Program-made: the position numbers and the translations under genes
Part shown: one piece after another, positions 14,699 to 23,385 of the stretch
How positions within the stretch are numbered: position 1 is the stretch's first letter
Layout: each line of letters starts with the position of its first letter
Notes under the pieces: generated by a model
Seen by the model: only the letters and a program-made list of their open reading frames with translations
Database searches by the model: none
What the model was told of the DNA's origin: nothing
Assembly: GCF_003027925.1 (NCBI RefSeq)
Contig: NZ_PYPS01000027.1
Span: forward strand, 39,834-103,833
Direction of reading: 5' to 3'
Length of the DNA stretch: 64,000 nt
DNA from: Micromonospora sp. RP3T
GTDB lineage: Bacteria; Actinomycetota; Actinomycetes; Mycobacteriales; Micromonosporaceae

Positions 14699-15700
14699 TC
14701 AGAGCGCGGTCATCTCCCCGGTGTCGAACAGCTCCTCGCGCTGCGCCTCCGGCTCCCACAGATCCGGCTGGGCCGGCTCCTCCACCCCGATCCGCATGGC
14801 CTCCAACTGGGCGGCGAAGGCCAGCCCGCCGAAGAGCGCCATGCCGGTGAGGTTGGCCCAGAGCAGCAGCGCCATCATGCCGGTCAACGCGCCGTAGGTC
14901 TGGCCGAAACCGCCGCTGTACTTGACGTACGCGGCGAGCAGCAGGCTGGCCAGCCACCACAGCGCGATGGCGATGCCGGCGCCGAAGAAGAGCCAGGACA
15001 GGCCGGGTTGCTTGCGTCGGGGCGCGTGCCGGAACAGCACCGCCACGGCGAGCACGGTCAGGCCGAGACTCAGCGGCCAGCGGACCACGTCCCAGACGAC
15101 GGTGGCGACGTCGCCCCACTCGTAGTGCCGGCGCACCGAATCGCCCAGCGCGCCGCCGCCGACCAGGATCAGGAACCCGGTCAGCGCGGGCACGCCGGCG
15201 ACCACCGCGAGGACGGCGGCGCGGACGTACTTCCACAGCGCCGGGCGGTCCCGCTCCACGCCGTAGATCCGGTTGGCGCCGCGCTCGATCTGCGCCATCG
15301 TGGTGGTCAGCGCCACCAGCCCGGTGATCAGACCGAGGGTCAGCGCCAGCTCGCCGGCGTCCTCGGTGCGGTCGGTGTCGGAGAGCAGCTCCTGCACCAC
15401 CGTCTCGCTCTGGCCCGGCGTGATCGCCAGGACCGTGTCGGCGACGACCTTGCCGCCCTCGTCCGCGCCGAGGTCGGTGATCAGCCCGGTGAGCGCGATC
15501 AGGAACGGCACCACGGCGAGGCAGAGCTGCAACGCCAGGGCCCGGGAGTGGCTGAAGCCGTCGCCGTAGCGGAACCGGATGAACGCGTCCCGCAGCAGGG
15601 ACCAGCCGCCGTGCCGGCGCAGGGTGCGCCAGGCGTCGTCGGCGGACAGCTCGTTCTCGGCCATCAACCGGGTCTCGGGGACGAGCTTGGTGCTACTCAC
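14699..15700 (-). CDS. YihY/BrkB-family inner membrane protein
   Basis: 333 residues. After a soluble N-terminus (~1-45) there are about six helices (e.g. 55-78, 120-140, 165-188, 205-225, 238-262, 275-300), with the family motif 'SRALALQLCLAVVPFLIALTG' and 'YGALTGMMALLLWANLTGMALF'. The family was once called ribonuclease BN; its role is unsettled and a transporter or lipid function is suspected. Its start overlaps the stop of the lipid kinase gene by eight bases, so the two are co-translated. Confidence 0.9.
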   Translation of the reverse strand: MSSTKLVPETRLMAENELSADDAWRTLRRHGGWSLLRDAFIRFRYGDGFSHSRALALQLCLAVVPFLIALTGLITDLGADEGGKVVADTVLAITPGQSETVVQELLSDTDRTEDAGELALTLGLITGLVALTTTMAQIERGANRIYGVERDRPALWKYVRAAVLAVVAGVPALTGFLILVGGGALGDSVRRHYEWGDVATVVWDVVRWPLSLGLTVLAVAVLFRHAPRRKQPGLSWLFFGAGIAIALWWLASLLLAAYVKYSGGFGQTYGALTGMMALLLWANLTGMALFGGLAFAAQLEAMRIGVEEPAQPDLWEPEAQREELFDTGEMTAL

Positions 15701-16700
15701 GGCGCGCCTCGTCGATCAGACGCTCGCCGCGCTCTGCGGCGGCCTGGGCGTCCTCCGCCAGGTCGGGGTGGTCCGCCGGACGGGGCACGCAGAGCCAGAG
15801 CGACTCGGGCCGGATGGTGGCGGTGAGCGAGCGGCCCGGCTCGATCAGGTCGCCGTCGAGCTGCCGGGGCTGGGCCCGGTTGCTGGCGATCTCGACGGTG
15901 CGGGCCCGGAACACCTCCATCCGGGGCACGCTGCCGGTGCGGCGGACCAGCGCCCAGCCCATCGCGACCCAGTGGCCGAGCGTGCGCGGGGTCAGCACCG
16001 CCACGTCGAGCCAGCCGTCGTCCGGCTCGGCGTCGGTGAGCAGGCGCACCCCGCCCTGGAGGCGGCCGACGTTGGCCACCAGGACCGAGCGGGCGCGGCG
16101 GCGCAGCGGCGGCCGGCCGTCGATGCGGACCGAGACCCGCATCGGGCGGTCCCGCAGGTGGCGGGCGGCGCCGACCAGGTAGGCCGGCCAGCCGATCCGC
16201 TTCTTGGTGGTCTCGGAGGTGGAGTCGAGCATCTGGGCGTCGAAGCCCATTCCGGCCATCACCGCGAAACACTGGTCGTCGACCACGCCGACGTCGAGCC
16301 GGCGCATTCCGCGCTCGACGGCGACCTCCAGCCCGGCCGCCAGGTCGCCTGAGAGGCCGAGGTTGGCGGCGAGCAGGTTGCCGGTGCCCTGGGGCAGCAC
16401 GGCCAGCGCCACGTCGGTGCCGGCCAGCGCGGTCACGCAGGCCATCACGGTGCCGTCGCCGCCGCAGGCGAAGACCACCTCAGCGCCGGCCTTCACCGCC
16501 TCCTCCGCCTGGCCGCGGCCCGGGTCCTCGACCGTGGTCTCGTACCAGGTCGGGGCCGGCCAGCCGGCCGCGTCGAGCGCGCCGTCCACGATCCGGCGGA
16601 ACTCGTCGAGGTCGGCCACCTTCACCGGGTTCACCACCACGGCCGAGCGCGGGGTCCGGTTCTCGGCGGTCACCGGAAGCTTGTCGTCTGCACCGTCCAC
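15693..16700 (-). CDS. diacylglycerol kinase-family lipid kinase
   Basis: 335 residues with the DAGK catalytic fold: VVVNPVKV, the nucleotide-binding CGGDGTVMACVTAL, and LPQGTGNLLAANLGL, then a beta-sandwich domain ending with QLDGDLIEPG. These enzymes phosphorylate diacylglycerol, ceramide-like or polyprenol lipids with ATP at the membrane. I place the start at GTG 16700; the region has no clear ribosome-binding site and GTG at 16673 is an alternative. Together with PAP2 phosphatase downstream it could form a lipid phosphorylation/dephosphorylation pair. Confidence 0.85.
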   Translation of the reverse strand: MDGADDKLPVTAENRTPRSAVVVNPVKVADLDEFRRIVDGALDAAGWPAPTWYETTVEDPGRGQAEEAVKAGAEVVFACGGDGTVMACVTALAGTDVALAVLPQGTGNLLAANLGLSGDLAAGLEVAVERGMRRLDVGVVDDQCFAVMAGMGFDAQMLDSTSETTKKRIGWPAYLVGAARHLRDRPMRVSVRIDGRPPLRRRARSVLVANVGRLQGGVRLLTDAEPDDGWLDVAVLTPRTLGHWVAMGWALVRRTGSVPRMEVFRARTVEIASNRAQPRQLDGDLIEPGRSLTATIRPESLWLCVPRPADHPDLAEDAQAAAERGERLIDEARRE

Positions 16701-16791
16701 GGCGTCAGTGTGCAGGACACCGGGCGCGGCGGCGACCCGGCGGGCGGGGTCGTTGCGAGGACCGCAATCAGGTTTGGATTCCGGCGGGGGG

Positions 16792-17370
16792 TCAGGCCGC
16801 CTCGCGCAGCGCCGCGTCGACCCGTCGCCGCAGGTCGTCGACGTCGACGCCGGCCTCGGTGAGCACCTGCGCGGCCAGGCCGTCGCCCTCCCGGAGCAGA
16901 CCGAGCAGGATGTGCTCGGTGCCGATGTGCCGGTGGCGCAGCCGGAGCGCCTCGCGCAGCGACAGCTCCAGCACCTTCTTGGCCCGCGGCGAGAACCGGC
17001 CGCTGTCGTGCCGGCGACGCCACCACCGGCGCGGGCGCGGTGTCGCCTCGCGGAACGCGTCCGGGCCGAACGACTCCTCGATCCGGGCCACGATGGCGGC
17101 CAGGTCGATGCCGATCTCGCGCAGCGCCGCCGCGTCCGCCGCGCCGAGCCCGTCGACGCCCTGCGCGGTGTGGCGGGCCACCGCCGCGCGCAGGGCGTCG
17201 GCGTCGACGCCGTCGGCCGACAGCAGCCGGACCGCCAGGTTGTCGCGGTCGGCGAGCACACCGAGCAGCAGGTGCTCGGTGCCGACCGGCCGCCGGCCCT
17301 CGGTCTGTGCCTCGACGAGCGCGTGGTGCACCACGGCCCGGGCCCGGTCGGTGAATCGTTCGAACATCAC
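16792..17370 (-). CDS. stand-alone Clp N-terminal domain protein
   Basis: 192 residues containing two Clp-N repeats (FTDRARAVVHHALVEAQ...GTEHLLLGVL and FSPRAKKVLELSLREAL...GTEHILLGLL) separated by a basic linker (~115-122, PRPRRWWRRRHD). It has no AAA+ ATPase domain, so it resembles the substrate-binding front end of ClpC alone and could act as an adaptor or decoy. Start GTG/ATG overlaps the stop of the HTH gene, so they are coupled. Found next to a small HTH protein in other actinomycetes. Confidence 0.88.
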   Translation of the reverse strand: MMFERFTDRARAVVHHALVEAQTEGRRPVGTEHLLLGVLADRDNLAVRLLSADGVDADALRAAVARHTAQGVDGLGAADAAALREIGIDLAAIVARIEESFGPDAFREATPRPRRWWRRRHDSGRFSPRAKKVLELSLREALRLRHRHIGTEHILLGLLREGDGLAAQVLTEAGVDVDDLRRRVDAALREAA

Positions 17371-17603
17371 GCCTCCCAGCTTTCGCGCACCGCCGGCCGT
17401 CCGGCGTGCTTCTTGTGGACCGCCTGTCGGCTGACCTCGAGCGCGTCGGCGATCTCCTGCCAGGACCAGCCCTGTCGGCGGGCGTTGTCCACCTGGACCA
17501 CCTCGAGCCGTTCGAGCAGCCGGCGCAGGGCGAGCACGGCCCGCAGGCCGACCTTGGGGTCGGTGCTGCCGGCGGCCGCCGCGAGTTCCGTTGCCTGACT
17601 CAT
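17367..17603 (-). CDS. small helix-turn-helix regulator (78 residues)
   Basis: A short DNA-binding protein with an amphipathic N-terminal helix (PKVGLRAVLALRRLLERLE) and a clear helix-turn-helix, WSWQEIADALEVSRQAVHKK. It is leaderless: -35 TTGACG, 17 bp, -10 TACATT, six bases, ATG. Two GTCAA-N6-TTGAC palindromes cover the two promoter elements, so it probably represses itself and the overlapping Clp-N gene. Divergent PP2C gene starts 102 bp away. Confidence 0.85.
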   Translation of the reverse strand: MSQATELAAAAGSTDPKVGLRAVLALRRLLERLEVVQVDNARRQGWSWQEIADALEVSRQAVHKKHAGRPAVRESWEA

Positions 17604-17650
17604 GCTGTCAATGTAGGTTGACAGCACCATGTCGTCAACCCCGGTTGACA
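17604..17650 (-). promoter_or_regulatory. promoter with two GTCAA-N6-TTGAC operators
   Basis: TGTCAA-N6-TTGACA at 17606-17623 and GTCAA-N6-TTGAC at 17634-17649 (extended arms GTCAACC/GGTTGAC). On the reverse strand the second covers the -35 (TTGACG) and the first the -10 (TACATT) of the HTH promoter, a classic autorepression layout. Confidence 0.7.
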
Positions 17651-17705
17651 CCAGACACGCCCCGACCTGCCCGTTCGCCGCCCGTGCCGGTGTTACGGTC
17701 CGCTG

Positions 17706-18506
17706 GTGTTCCACCGCCGCCCACCGGACCGGCCGGTCGAGGCCACCCGCCGACTGACCGCCGGCCGGCTCACGCTGGAGGTCGCCGGCGGCAGCGTGGT
17801 CGGGCACCGCTACCCGGCGAACTACGACGTGCTGCACGTCGACGAGGAACTGCCGCTGGCCGTGGTCTGCGACGGCATGGGCGAGGGCGAGGGCAGCCGG
17901 GTGGCCGGCACGACCGCGACGCAGACCTTCGTCGGGCGGGTCCGCGCCGGGTGGCCGGTCGTCGACGCCGCCGGGCTGCACGCCGCCGCCGCCGAGACGC
18001 AGCGCCGGGTCCGCCGGGCCGGCGCCACGCGCGCCGGGCTGAGCGGGTGCACGCTCACCGCGCTGGTGATCGAGCCGGACGGCGACCGGGGCTGGCTCGT
18101 GCACCTCGGCGACTCGCGGGCGTACCGGCTGCGCGACGGGCTGCTGGAACTGGTCACCGTGGACCACACCATGGCCTGGCTGGGGCTGCTGCACGGCTGG
18201 TGGCCGGCCGACTCCCCGGAGGCGGCCCGGGCCCGCTACCAACTGCTGCGCTACGTCGGCCACCCGGACCAGCCGGAACCGGACCTGCTCGCCGCCCCGC
18301 TGCGTCGCGGGGACACCTGGCTGCTCTGCACCGACGGGATCAGCGACCAGCTCGGCTACCACCGGCTGCGGGACCTGCTGGCGGCCCGCCAGGAGCCGGC
18401 GCGGACGGTCCGGGCGCTGCTGGACGCCAGCCTGGCGGCCGGCGGCGCGGACAACGCCACCGCCGTCGTGGTCCGCGTGCACCCCGCCCTGCCCGCCCCC
18501 CGCTGA
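17706..18506 (+). CDS. PP2C-family serine/threonine phosphatase
   Basis: 266 residues forming one PP2C domain without membrane segment: VVCDGMGEGEGS (metal-binding Asp), GCTLTALVI, HLGDSRAYRLRDG, LLCTDGISDQL and GGADNATAVVV (metal Asp). It removes phosphate from Ser/Thr proteins in the cytoplasm, normally opposing a PknB-type kinase; no kinase is nearby. TACGGT at 17694-17699 lies six bases before the GTG, so the transcript is probably leaderless. The N-terminal 'HRYPANYDVLHVD' replaces the usual RxxNED motif, so metal binding there may be altered. Confidence 0.88.
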   Translation: MFHRRPPDRPVEATRRLTAGRLTLEVAGGSVVGHRYPANYDVLHVDEELPLAVVCDGMGEGEGSRVAGTTATQTFVGRVRAGWPVVDAAGLHAAAAETQRRVRRAGATRAGLSGCTLTALVIEPDGDRGWLVHLGDSRAYRLRDGLLELVTVDHTMAWLGLLHGWWPADSPEAARARYQLLRYVGHPDQPEPDLLAAPLRRGDTWLLCTDGISDQLGYHRLRDLLAARQEPARTVRALLDASLAAGGADNATAVVVRVHPALPAPR

Positions 18507-18538
18507 CCACCGCGCTCCCGGCGTGACCGGGGACACGG

Positions 18539-18573
18539 TTGACGTACTGACGTTTTATGCAAGACTTGTCAGC
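18539..18573 (+). promoter_or_regulatory. leaderless promoter of the TetR-SDR operon
   Basis: -35 TTGACG (18539-18544), 17 bp, -10 AGACTT (18562-18567), six bases to ATG 18574. CTGAC (18547-18551) and GTCAG (18568-18572) are inverted copies straddling the -10, a possible TetR operator. Confidence 0.5.
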
Positions 18574-19137
18574 ATGTCGAACGACCGGTTGGAGACGATC
18601 CTGACCGCCGCGTACGCGTGCTTCACCCGGCACGGGATGCGACGCACCACCATGGACGACATCGCCGCCGCCGCCGGCATGTCCCGGCCGGCGGTCTACC
18701 AGTACGTGCGCAACAAGAACGACGCCTACCGACGACTGGCCGAACGGCTCTTCGCCGACACGCTCGACCAGGCCCGGCGGGCCGCCGCCACCGGAGGCGG
18801 CGAACTGGCCGACCGGCTGCACGACGTGCTCGCCGCCAAGCTGGAGCTCACGCTCACGCTGCACCGGGACAGCCCGCACGCCACCGAGCTGCTCGACGCC
18901 AGCGGCAAGCTCACCGGTGACCTCGTCGAGGCGTACACCGCCGAGATGACCGACCTGGTGGCCGGCACGCTGGCGGACGCCGCGGGGCCCCGGGCCCGCG
19001 CGGTGGCCGACGTGCTCGTCGCGCTCACCCGCGGCCTGGAGGCCGACCTCACCGACCCCGACCTGCCCCGGCAGCGGCTGCGCGACGGCGTCGCGCTGCT
19101 CGTCGCCGGCCTGACCTCTCCGGGAGACCACGCATGA
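18574..19137 (+). CDS. TetR-family regulator
   Basis: 187 residues. N-terminal helix-turn-helix (residues ~5-50: ILTAAYACFTRHGMRRTTM, AAAAGMSRPAVYQYVRNKND) and an all-helical ligand domain. ATG at 18574 follows a leaderless promoter, so the upstream in-frame start at 18523 is rejected. The stop overlaps the SDR start by four bases (ATGA), so it probably senses the substrate or product of that dehydrogenase and represses the operon. Confidence 0.9.
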   Translation: MSNDRLETILTAAYACFTRHGMRRTTMDDIAAAAGMSRPAVYQYVRNKNDAYRRLAERLFADTLDQARRAAATGGGELADRLHDVLAAKLELTLTLHRDSPHATELLDASGKLTGDLVEAYTAEMTDLVAGTLADAAGPRARAVADVLVALTRGLEADLTDPDLPRQRLRDGVALLVAGLTSPGDHA

Positions 19138-19958
19138 CCACCGTCCTGATCACCGGCACCTCCTCCGGCATCGGCCGGGCCACCGTCGCGCGGCTCGCCC
19201 GCCGCTCCGACCTCACCGTGTACGCCACCGCCCGCAAGGTCGACGCGATCGCCGACCTGGCCGACACCGGCGCCCGACTGCTCGCCCTCGACGTGACCGA
19301 CGAGGCGTCCATGCGCGCCGCAGTCGCCACTGTGGAAGCCGCGCACGGCCAGGTCGACGTGCTGATCAACAACGCCGGTTACGGCGAGTACGGCCCGATC
19401 GAGGAGGCCCCGATGGACCGGGTGCGGGCCCAGTTCGAGACCAACGTCTTCGGGCTCGCCCGGCTCACCCAGCTCGTGCTGCCCGGCATGCGCCGGGCCG
19501 GCCGGGGCCGGATCGTCAACGTCAGCTCGATGGGTGGCCGGCTGGTCTTCCCCGGCGGCGGCTACTACCACGCCAGCAAGTACGCGGTGGAGGCGATCTC
19601 CGACGCGCTGCGCCAGGAGGTGCGGCCGTTCGGGGTGGACGTGGCGGTCATCGAGCCGGGCCTGATCCGCACCGGCTTCGGCGCGGTCGCCGCGTCCACG
19701 CTCGGCGCCGGCACCGAGCCGACCGGGCCGTACCGCCGGATGGTGGCCGCGGTCGACGCGTCGATGGCGAAGTCCTACCGGAACCCGGCGCTCGCCGCCC
19801 CGCCGGACGCGGTGGCCCGGGTGATCGAGCGGGCCGTGCTGGCCCGCCGCCCCCGCACCCGCTACCTGGTCACCGCCGCCGCCTGGGCGATGGTGCACAC
19901 CCGCCGGTTGTTCGGCGCCCGGTTCTTCGACGCGGTCAACCGCCTCCAGTTCCGCTGA
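19134..19958 (+). CDS. short-chain dehydrogenase/reductase
   Basis: 274-residue classical SDR: TGTSSGIG nucleotide loop (8-15), NNAG at ~86, catalytic Ser in VNVSSMGG and YYHASKYA (Tyr-x3-Lys). The loop and the Arg after it suggest NADP(H). Substrate unknown; the sequence resembles oxidoreductases that reduce lipid or xenobiotic ketones. C-terminal extension (~225-274) with a hydrophobic segment WAMVHTRRLFGARFF. Translationally coupled to the TetR gene. Confidence 0.9.
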   Translation: MTTVLITGTSSGIGRATVARLARRSDLTVYATARKVDAIADLADTGARLLALDVTDEASMRAAVATVEAAHGQVDVLINNAGYGEYGPIEEAPMDRVRAQFETNVFGLARLTQLVLPGMRRAGRGRIVNVSSMGGRLVFPGGGYYHASKYAVEAISDALRQEVRPFGVDVAVIEPGLIRTGFGAVAASTLGAGTEPTGPYRRMVAAVDASMAKSYRNPALAAPPDAVARVIERAVLARRPRTRYLVTAAAWAMVHTRRLFGARFFDAVNRLQFR

Positions 19959-20023
19959 CCCGGTCCGGCCGGCCGGCCGCCCGACTACCGTGGGTGAAGA
20001 ACCCGGTCGGGAGGTGAGCCGGA

Positions 20024-20854
20024 ATGGCCGCACCCACCCACGGCGCGGTGGTGGTCGGCGTCGGCCGGTCGGCGGAGGCGCTGACGGTGGTCCGCACGGC
20101 CGCCGGCGAGGCCGCCGCGCACGACCGGCCGCTGCACCTGCTGCACGCGTTCAACTGGGCCGCGACCGGCGGCCCCGCCCCGGCCGGCGGCAGCCGCATC
20201 GACGCCGAACGCCTGCTGGAGCAGGCCGGCCAGCTCGCCGCCGACGCCGCGCCGGGGGTGCCGGTCAGCGGCGAGATCGTCGAGGGCTCGCCGGTCGAGG
20301 CTCTGCTGCGGGCCGCCGGCACCGCCTTCCTGGTCGCGCTCGGTGACGGCGGCATCTCCACCTGCCCGGCCTGCGTACCGGCCGACGCGCCCGCCGTCGA
20401 GCTGGCCGCCCGCGCCGGCTGCCCGGTCCTGGTCGGCCGGTCCGAGCCGGCCCCGCCGGGGCCGCTGCTGGTCGGCTACGACGGCTCGCCGGGCGCCCGC
20501 CACACCCTCGGGTACGCCTTCGACTGCGCCGAACGCCGGGGCGCCCGGCTGCTCGCCGTCCGGGTGGTCGAACCGGAGCGCCGCGACACCGACGACGGCC
20601 TGCTGGAAGCGGCGGTCAACCGGCAGGCCGTCCGGCACCCCCGGGTGGCCGCCGACTGCCAGACCGTCCGCGGCGAGCCCGCCGACGTCCTGCTCGACCG
20701 CTCCCGATCGGCGCAGCTCGCGGTGGTCGGCGCGCGCGGCGACGGGCCGGTCCGGTCCAGTCTCGGCGAGGTCAGCCAGGCCCTGCTCTACCACTCGCCG
20801 GCCCCGCTGATCGTCGTCCGGGGGCTCGACCCGGGCGCCCGGGAGGGGGCATGA
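20024..20854 (+). CDS. tandem universal stress protein
   Basis: 276 residues with two UspA domains (~8-145 and ~150-270). The second has the ATP-binding pattern VGARGDG...S near its end; the first is degenerate there (ALGDGGIST). TACCGT at 19985-19990 gives a short leader with GGGAGGTG before the ATG. In mycobacteria tandem Usp proteins are major members of the DosR regulon, and this gene opens a similar block. Its stop is followed by a DosR-like box and phosphoketolase. No box is visible directly upstream of this gene. Confidence 0.88.
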   Translation: MAAPTHGAVVVGVGRSAEALTVVRTAAGEAAAHDRPLHLLHAFNWAATGGPAPAGGSRIDAERLLEQAGQLAADAAPGVPVSGEIVEGSPVEALLRAAGTAFLVALGDGGISTCPACVPADAPAVELAARAGCPVLVGRSEPAPPGPLLVGYDGSPGARHTLGYAFDCAERRGARLLAVRVVEPERRDTDDGLLEAAVNRQAVRHPRVAADCQTVRGEPADVLLDRSRSAQLAVVGARGDGPVRSSLGEVSQALLYHSPAPLIVVRGLDPGAREGA

Positions 20855-20868
20855 CGCCCGCCCGACCC

Positions 20869-20883
20869 GGGACCTACGGCCCT
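20869..20883 (+). promoter_or_regulatory. DosR/DevR-like box upstream of phosphoketolase
   Basis: GGGACCTACGGCCCT, one of four matches to GGGWCCTHCGGCCC in this block, 100 bp upstream of the ATG at 20983 and just after the Usp stop. Confidence 0.65.
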
Positions 20884-20982
20884 GACCGACGCCCCCGCCC
20901 GGACGCGAGGGTGGACGGGCCGGGGACGGAGGATTCCGCCCCGAGTGGCAGCCGACCCCGAGCCGCGAGAGGCCAACGTCGC

Positions 20983-23385
20983 ATGGACACCGCGCTGGAC
21001 CTGCACAGCCCCCTGACCGACGACGAGTTGCGCCGGCTGGACGCCTACTGGCGGGCCGCGAACTACCTGACCGTGGGGCAGATCTACCTGCTCGACAACC
21101 CGCTGCTCCGCGAGCCGCTCAAGCCCGAGCACGTCAAGCCCCGCCTGCTCGGCCACTGGGGCACCAGCCCCGGCCTCAACCTGCTCTACACGCACCTCAA
21201 CCGCGTCATCGTCGACCGGGACCTCTCCGCCATCTTCGTCACCGGCCCCGGCCACGGCGGCCCGGCACTGGTCGCCAACACCTGGCTGGAGGGCACCTAC
21301 AGCGAGCTGTACCACCACATCCCGCGCGACGAGGCCGGCATGCAGCGGCTGTTCCGCCAGTTCTCGTTCCCCGGCGGCATCCCCAGCCACGTGGCACCGG
21401 AGGTGCCCGGCTCGATCCACGAGGGCGGCGAGCTGGGGTACGCGCTGAGCCACGCGTACGGGGCCGCGTTCGACAACCCGGACCTGCTGGTCGCCTGCGT
21501 GATCGGCGACGGCGAGGCGGAGACCGGCCCGCTGGCCGGGAGCTGGCTGTCCAACGTGTTCCTCAACCCGGCGCGGGACGGGGCGGTACTGCCGATCCTG
21601 CACCTCAACGGCTACAAGATCGCCAACCCGACGGTGCTGGACCGGATCCCCGCCGACGACCTGCGCGACCTGATGCGCGGCTACGGCTACCAGCCGTACC
21701 TGGTCGAGGGCGACGACCCGGCGACGGTGCACCAACTGCTCGCCGCGACGCTGGACCGGGCGGTCGACGAGATCGCCGAGATCCAGCGCCGGGCCCGCTC
21801 CGGCGGCGAGGTCGAGCGTCCCCGCTGGCCGATGATCGTGCTGCGCACGCCGAAGGGCTGGACCGGCCCGGCGGACGTGGACGGCAAGCCTGTCGAGGGC
21901 ACGTTCCGCGCCCACCAGGTGCCGATCGCCGAGGTGCGCGACAACCCGGCGCACCTGGCCGAGCTGGAGCGCTGGCTGCGCAGCTACCGGCCGGAGGAGC
22001 TGTTCGACGCCACCGGCGGCCCGGTCGCCGAGCTGGCCGCGCTGCCGCCCACCGGCGACCGGCGGATGAGCGCCAACCCGGTGGCCAACGGCGGCAAGCT
22101 GCTGCGCAACCTGGAGCTGCCCGACTTCCGTGACTACGGCGTCGACGTCGAGGAGCCCGGCGGCACGGTCGCCGGGGCGGCCGGCACGCTCGGCCCCTGG
22201 GTGCGCGACGTGATCGCCCGCAACCCGCAGACGTTCCGCCTGTTCGGCCCGGACGAGGTCGCCTCGAACCGGCTCGGCGCGGCGTTCGAGGTCACCGACC
22301 GGGCGTTCGTCGGCCGCCGGGAGCCCGGCGACGACCACCTCTCCCCCGACGGCCGGGTGATGGAGGTGCTCTCCGAGCACCTCTGCGAGGGCTGGCTGGA
22401 GGGCTACCTGCTGACCGGCCGGCACGGCATCTTCACCAGCTACGAGGCGTTCATCCACATCGTCGACTCGATGGTCAACCAGCACGCCAAGTGGCTCAAG
22501 GTGACCCGGCACATCCCCTGGCGGGAACCGATCGCCTCGCTGAACTACCTGCTCTCCAGCCACGTCTGGCGGCAGGACCACAACGGCTTCTCGCACCAGG
22601 ACCCCGGCTTCATCGACCATGTGGTCAACAAGAAGGCCGAGGTGGTCCGCGTCTACCTGCCGCCGGACGCCAACACGCTGCTCTCCACCATGGACCACTG
22701 CCTGCGCAGCCGGCACTACATCAACGTGGTGGTGGCCGGGAAGCAGCCGGCGCCGAACTGGCTGACCATGGACGAGGCGGTCCAGCACTGCCGCCGCGGC
22801 CTGGGCATCTGGGACTGGGCCAGCACCGACGACGGCGCCGAGCCGGACGTGGTGCTCGCCTGCGCCGGCGACGTGCCGACGCTGGAGACGCTCGCCGCCG
22901 CCGACCTGCTGCGCCGGCACCTGCCGGACCTGAAGGTGCGGGTCGTCAACGTGGTCGACCTGATGCGGCTGCAACCGCCCTCGGAGCACCCGCACGGCCT
23001 GCCGGACAACGAGTTCGACACCATCTTCACCCGCGACAAGCCGGTCATCTTCGCCTACCACGGCTATCCGTGGCTGATCCACCGGCTCACCTACCGCCGC
23101 GCCAACCACGAGAACCTGCACGTGCGCGGCTACAAGGAGGAGGGCACCACCACCACGCCGTTCGACATGGTGATGCTCAACGACCTGGACCGCTTCCACC
23201 TGGTCATCGACACCATCGACCGGGTGCCGGGGCTGCGCTCGCGCGCCGCGCACCTGCGCCAGGAGATGGTGGACACGCGCCAGGCCTGCCGCGACCACAC
23301 CCGCGAGTACGGCGAGGACGACCCCCGGGTCGCCGAGTGGCGCTGGATCCGCGAGACCGACCCGGCCGTGAAAGGTGACGCATGA
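20983..23385 (+). CDS. xfp: xylulose-5-phosphate/fructose-6-phosphate phosphoketolase
   Basis: 800 residues, full family length. TPP-dependent enzyme splitting xylulose-5-P or fructose-6-P with phosphate to acetyl phosphate plus a sugar phosphate. Seen: YWRAANYLTVGQIYLLDNPLL at the start, GPGHGGPALVANTW, GDGEAETGPLAGSW (TPP/Mg site), HLNGYKIANPTVL, and SHVWRQDHNGFSHQDPG. I use ATG 20983 because family members begin here and because a DosR-like box lies just upstream; an in-frame ATG at 20851 would add 44 low-complexity residues. It overlaps the next Usp gene by four bases. Placement in a dormancy block suggests redox-neutral ATP generation when respiration is limited. Confidence 0.95.
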   Translation: MDTALDLHSPLTDDELRRLDAYWRAANYLTVGQIYLLDNPLLREPLKPEHVKPRLLGHWGTSPGLNLLYTHLNRVIVDRDLSAIFVTGPGHGGPALVANTWLEGTYSELYHHIPRDEAGMQRLFRQFSFPGGIPSHVAPEVPGSIHEGGELGYALSHAYGAAFDNPDLLVACVIGDGEAETGPLAGSWLSNVFLNPARDGAVLPILHLNGYKIANPTVLDRIPADDLRDLMRGYGYQPYLVEGDDPATVHQLLAATLDRAVDEIAEIQRRARSGGEVERPRWPMIVLRTPKGWTGPADVDGKPVEGTFRAHQVPIAEVRDNPAHLAELERWLRSYRPEELFDATGGPVAELAALPPTGDRRMSANPVANGGKLLRNLELPDFRDYGVDVEEPGGTVAGAAGTLGPWVRDVIARNPQTFRLFGPDEVASNRLGAAFEVTDRAFVGRREPGDDHLSPDGRVMEVLSEHLCEGWLEGYLLTGRHGIFTSYEAFIHIVDSMVNQHAKWLKVTRHIPWREPIASLNYLLSSHVWRQDHNGFSHQDPGFIDHVVNKKAEVVRVYLPPDANTLLSTMDHCLRSRHYINVVVAGKQPAPNWLTMDEAVQHCRRGLGIWDWASTDDGAEPDVVLACAGDVPTLETLAAADLLRRHLPDLKVRVVNVVDLMRLQPPSEHPHGLPDNEFDTIFTRDKPVIFAYHGYPWLIHRLTYRRANHENLHVRGYKEEGTTTTPFDMVMLNDLDRFHLVIDTIDRVPGLRSRAAHLRQEMVDTRQACRDHTREYGEDDPRVAEWRWIRETDPAVKGDA

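Noticed and set aside
20788..23298. 836-codon open frame opposite phosphoketolase
   Set aside because: It runs exactly over a strongly conserved enzyme on the other strand, has repetitive Val/Gly/Arg composition and no recognisable domain; a shadow of high-GC codon bias.
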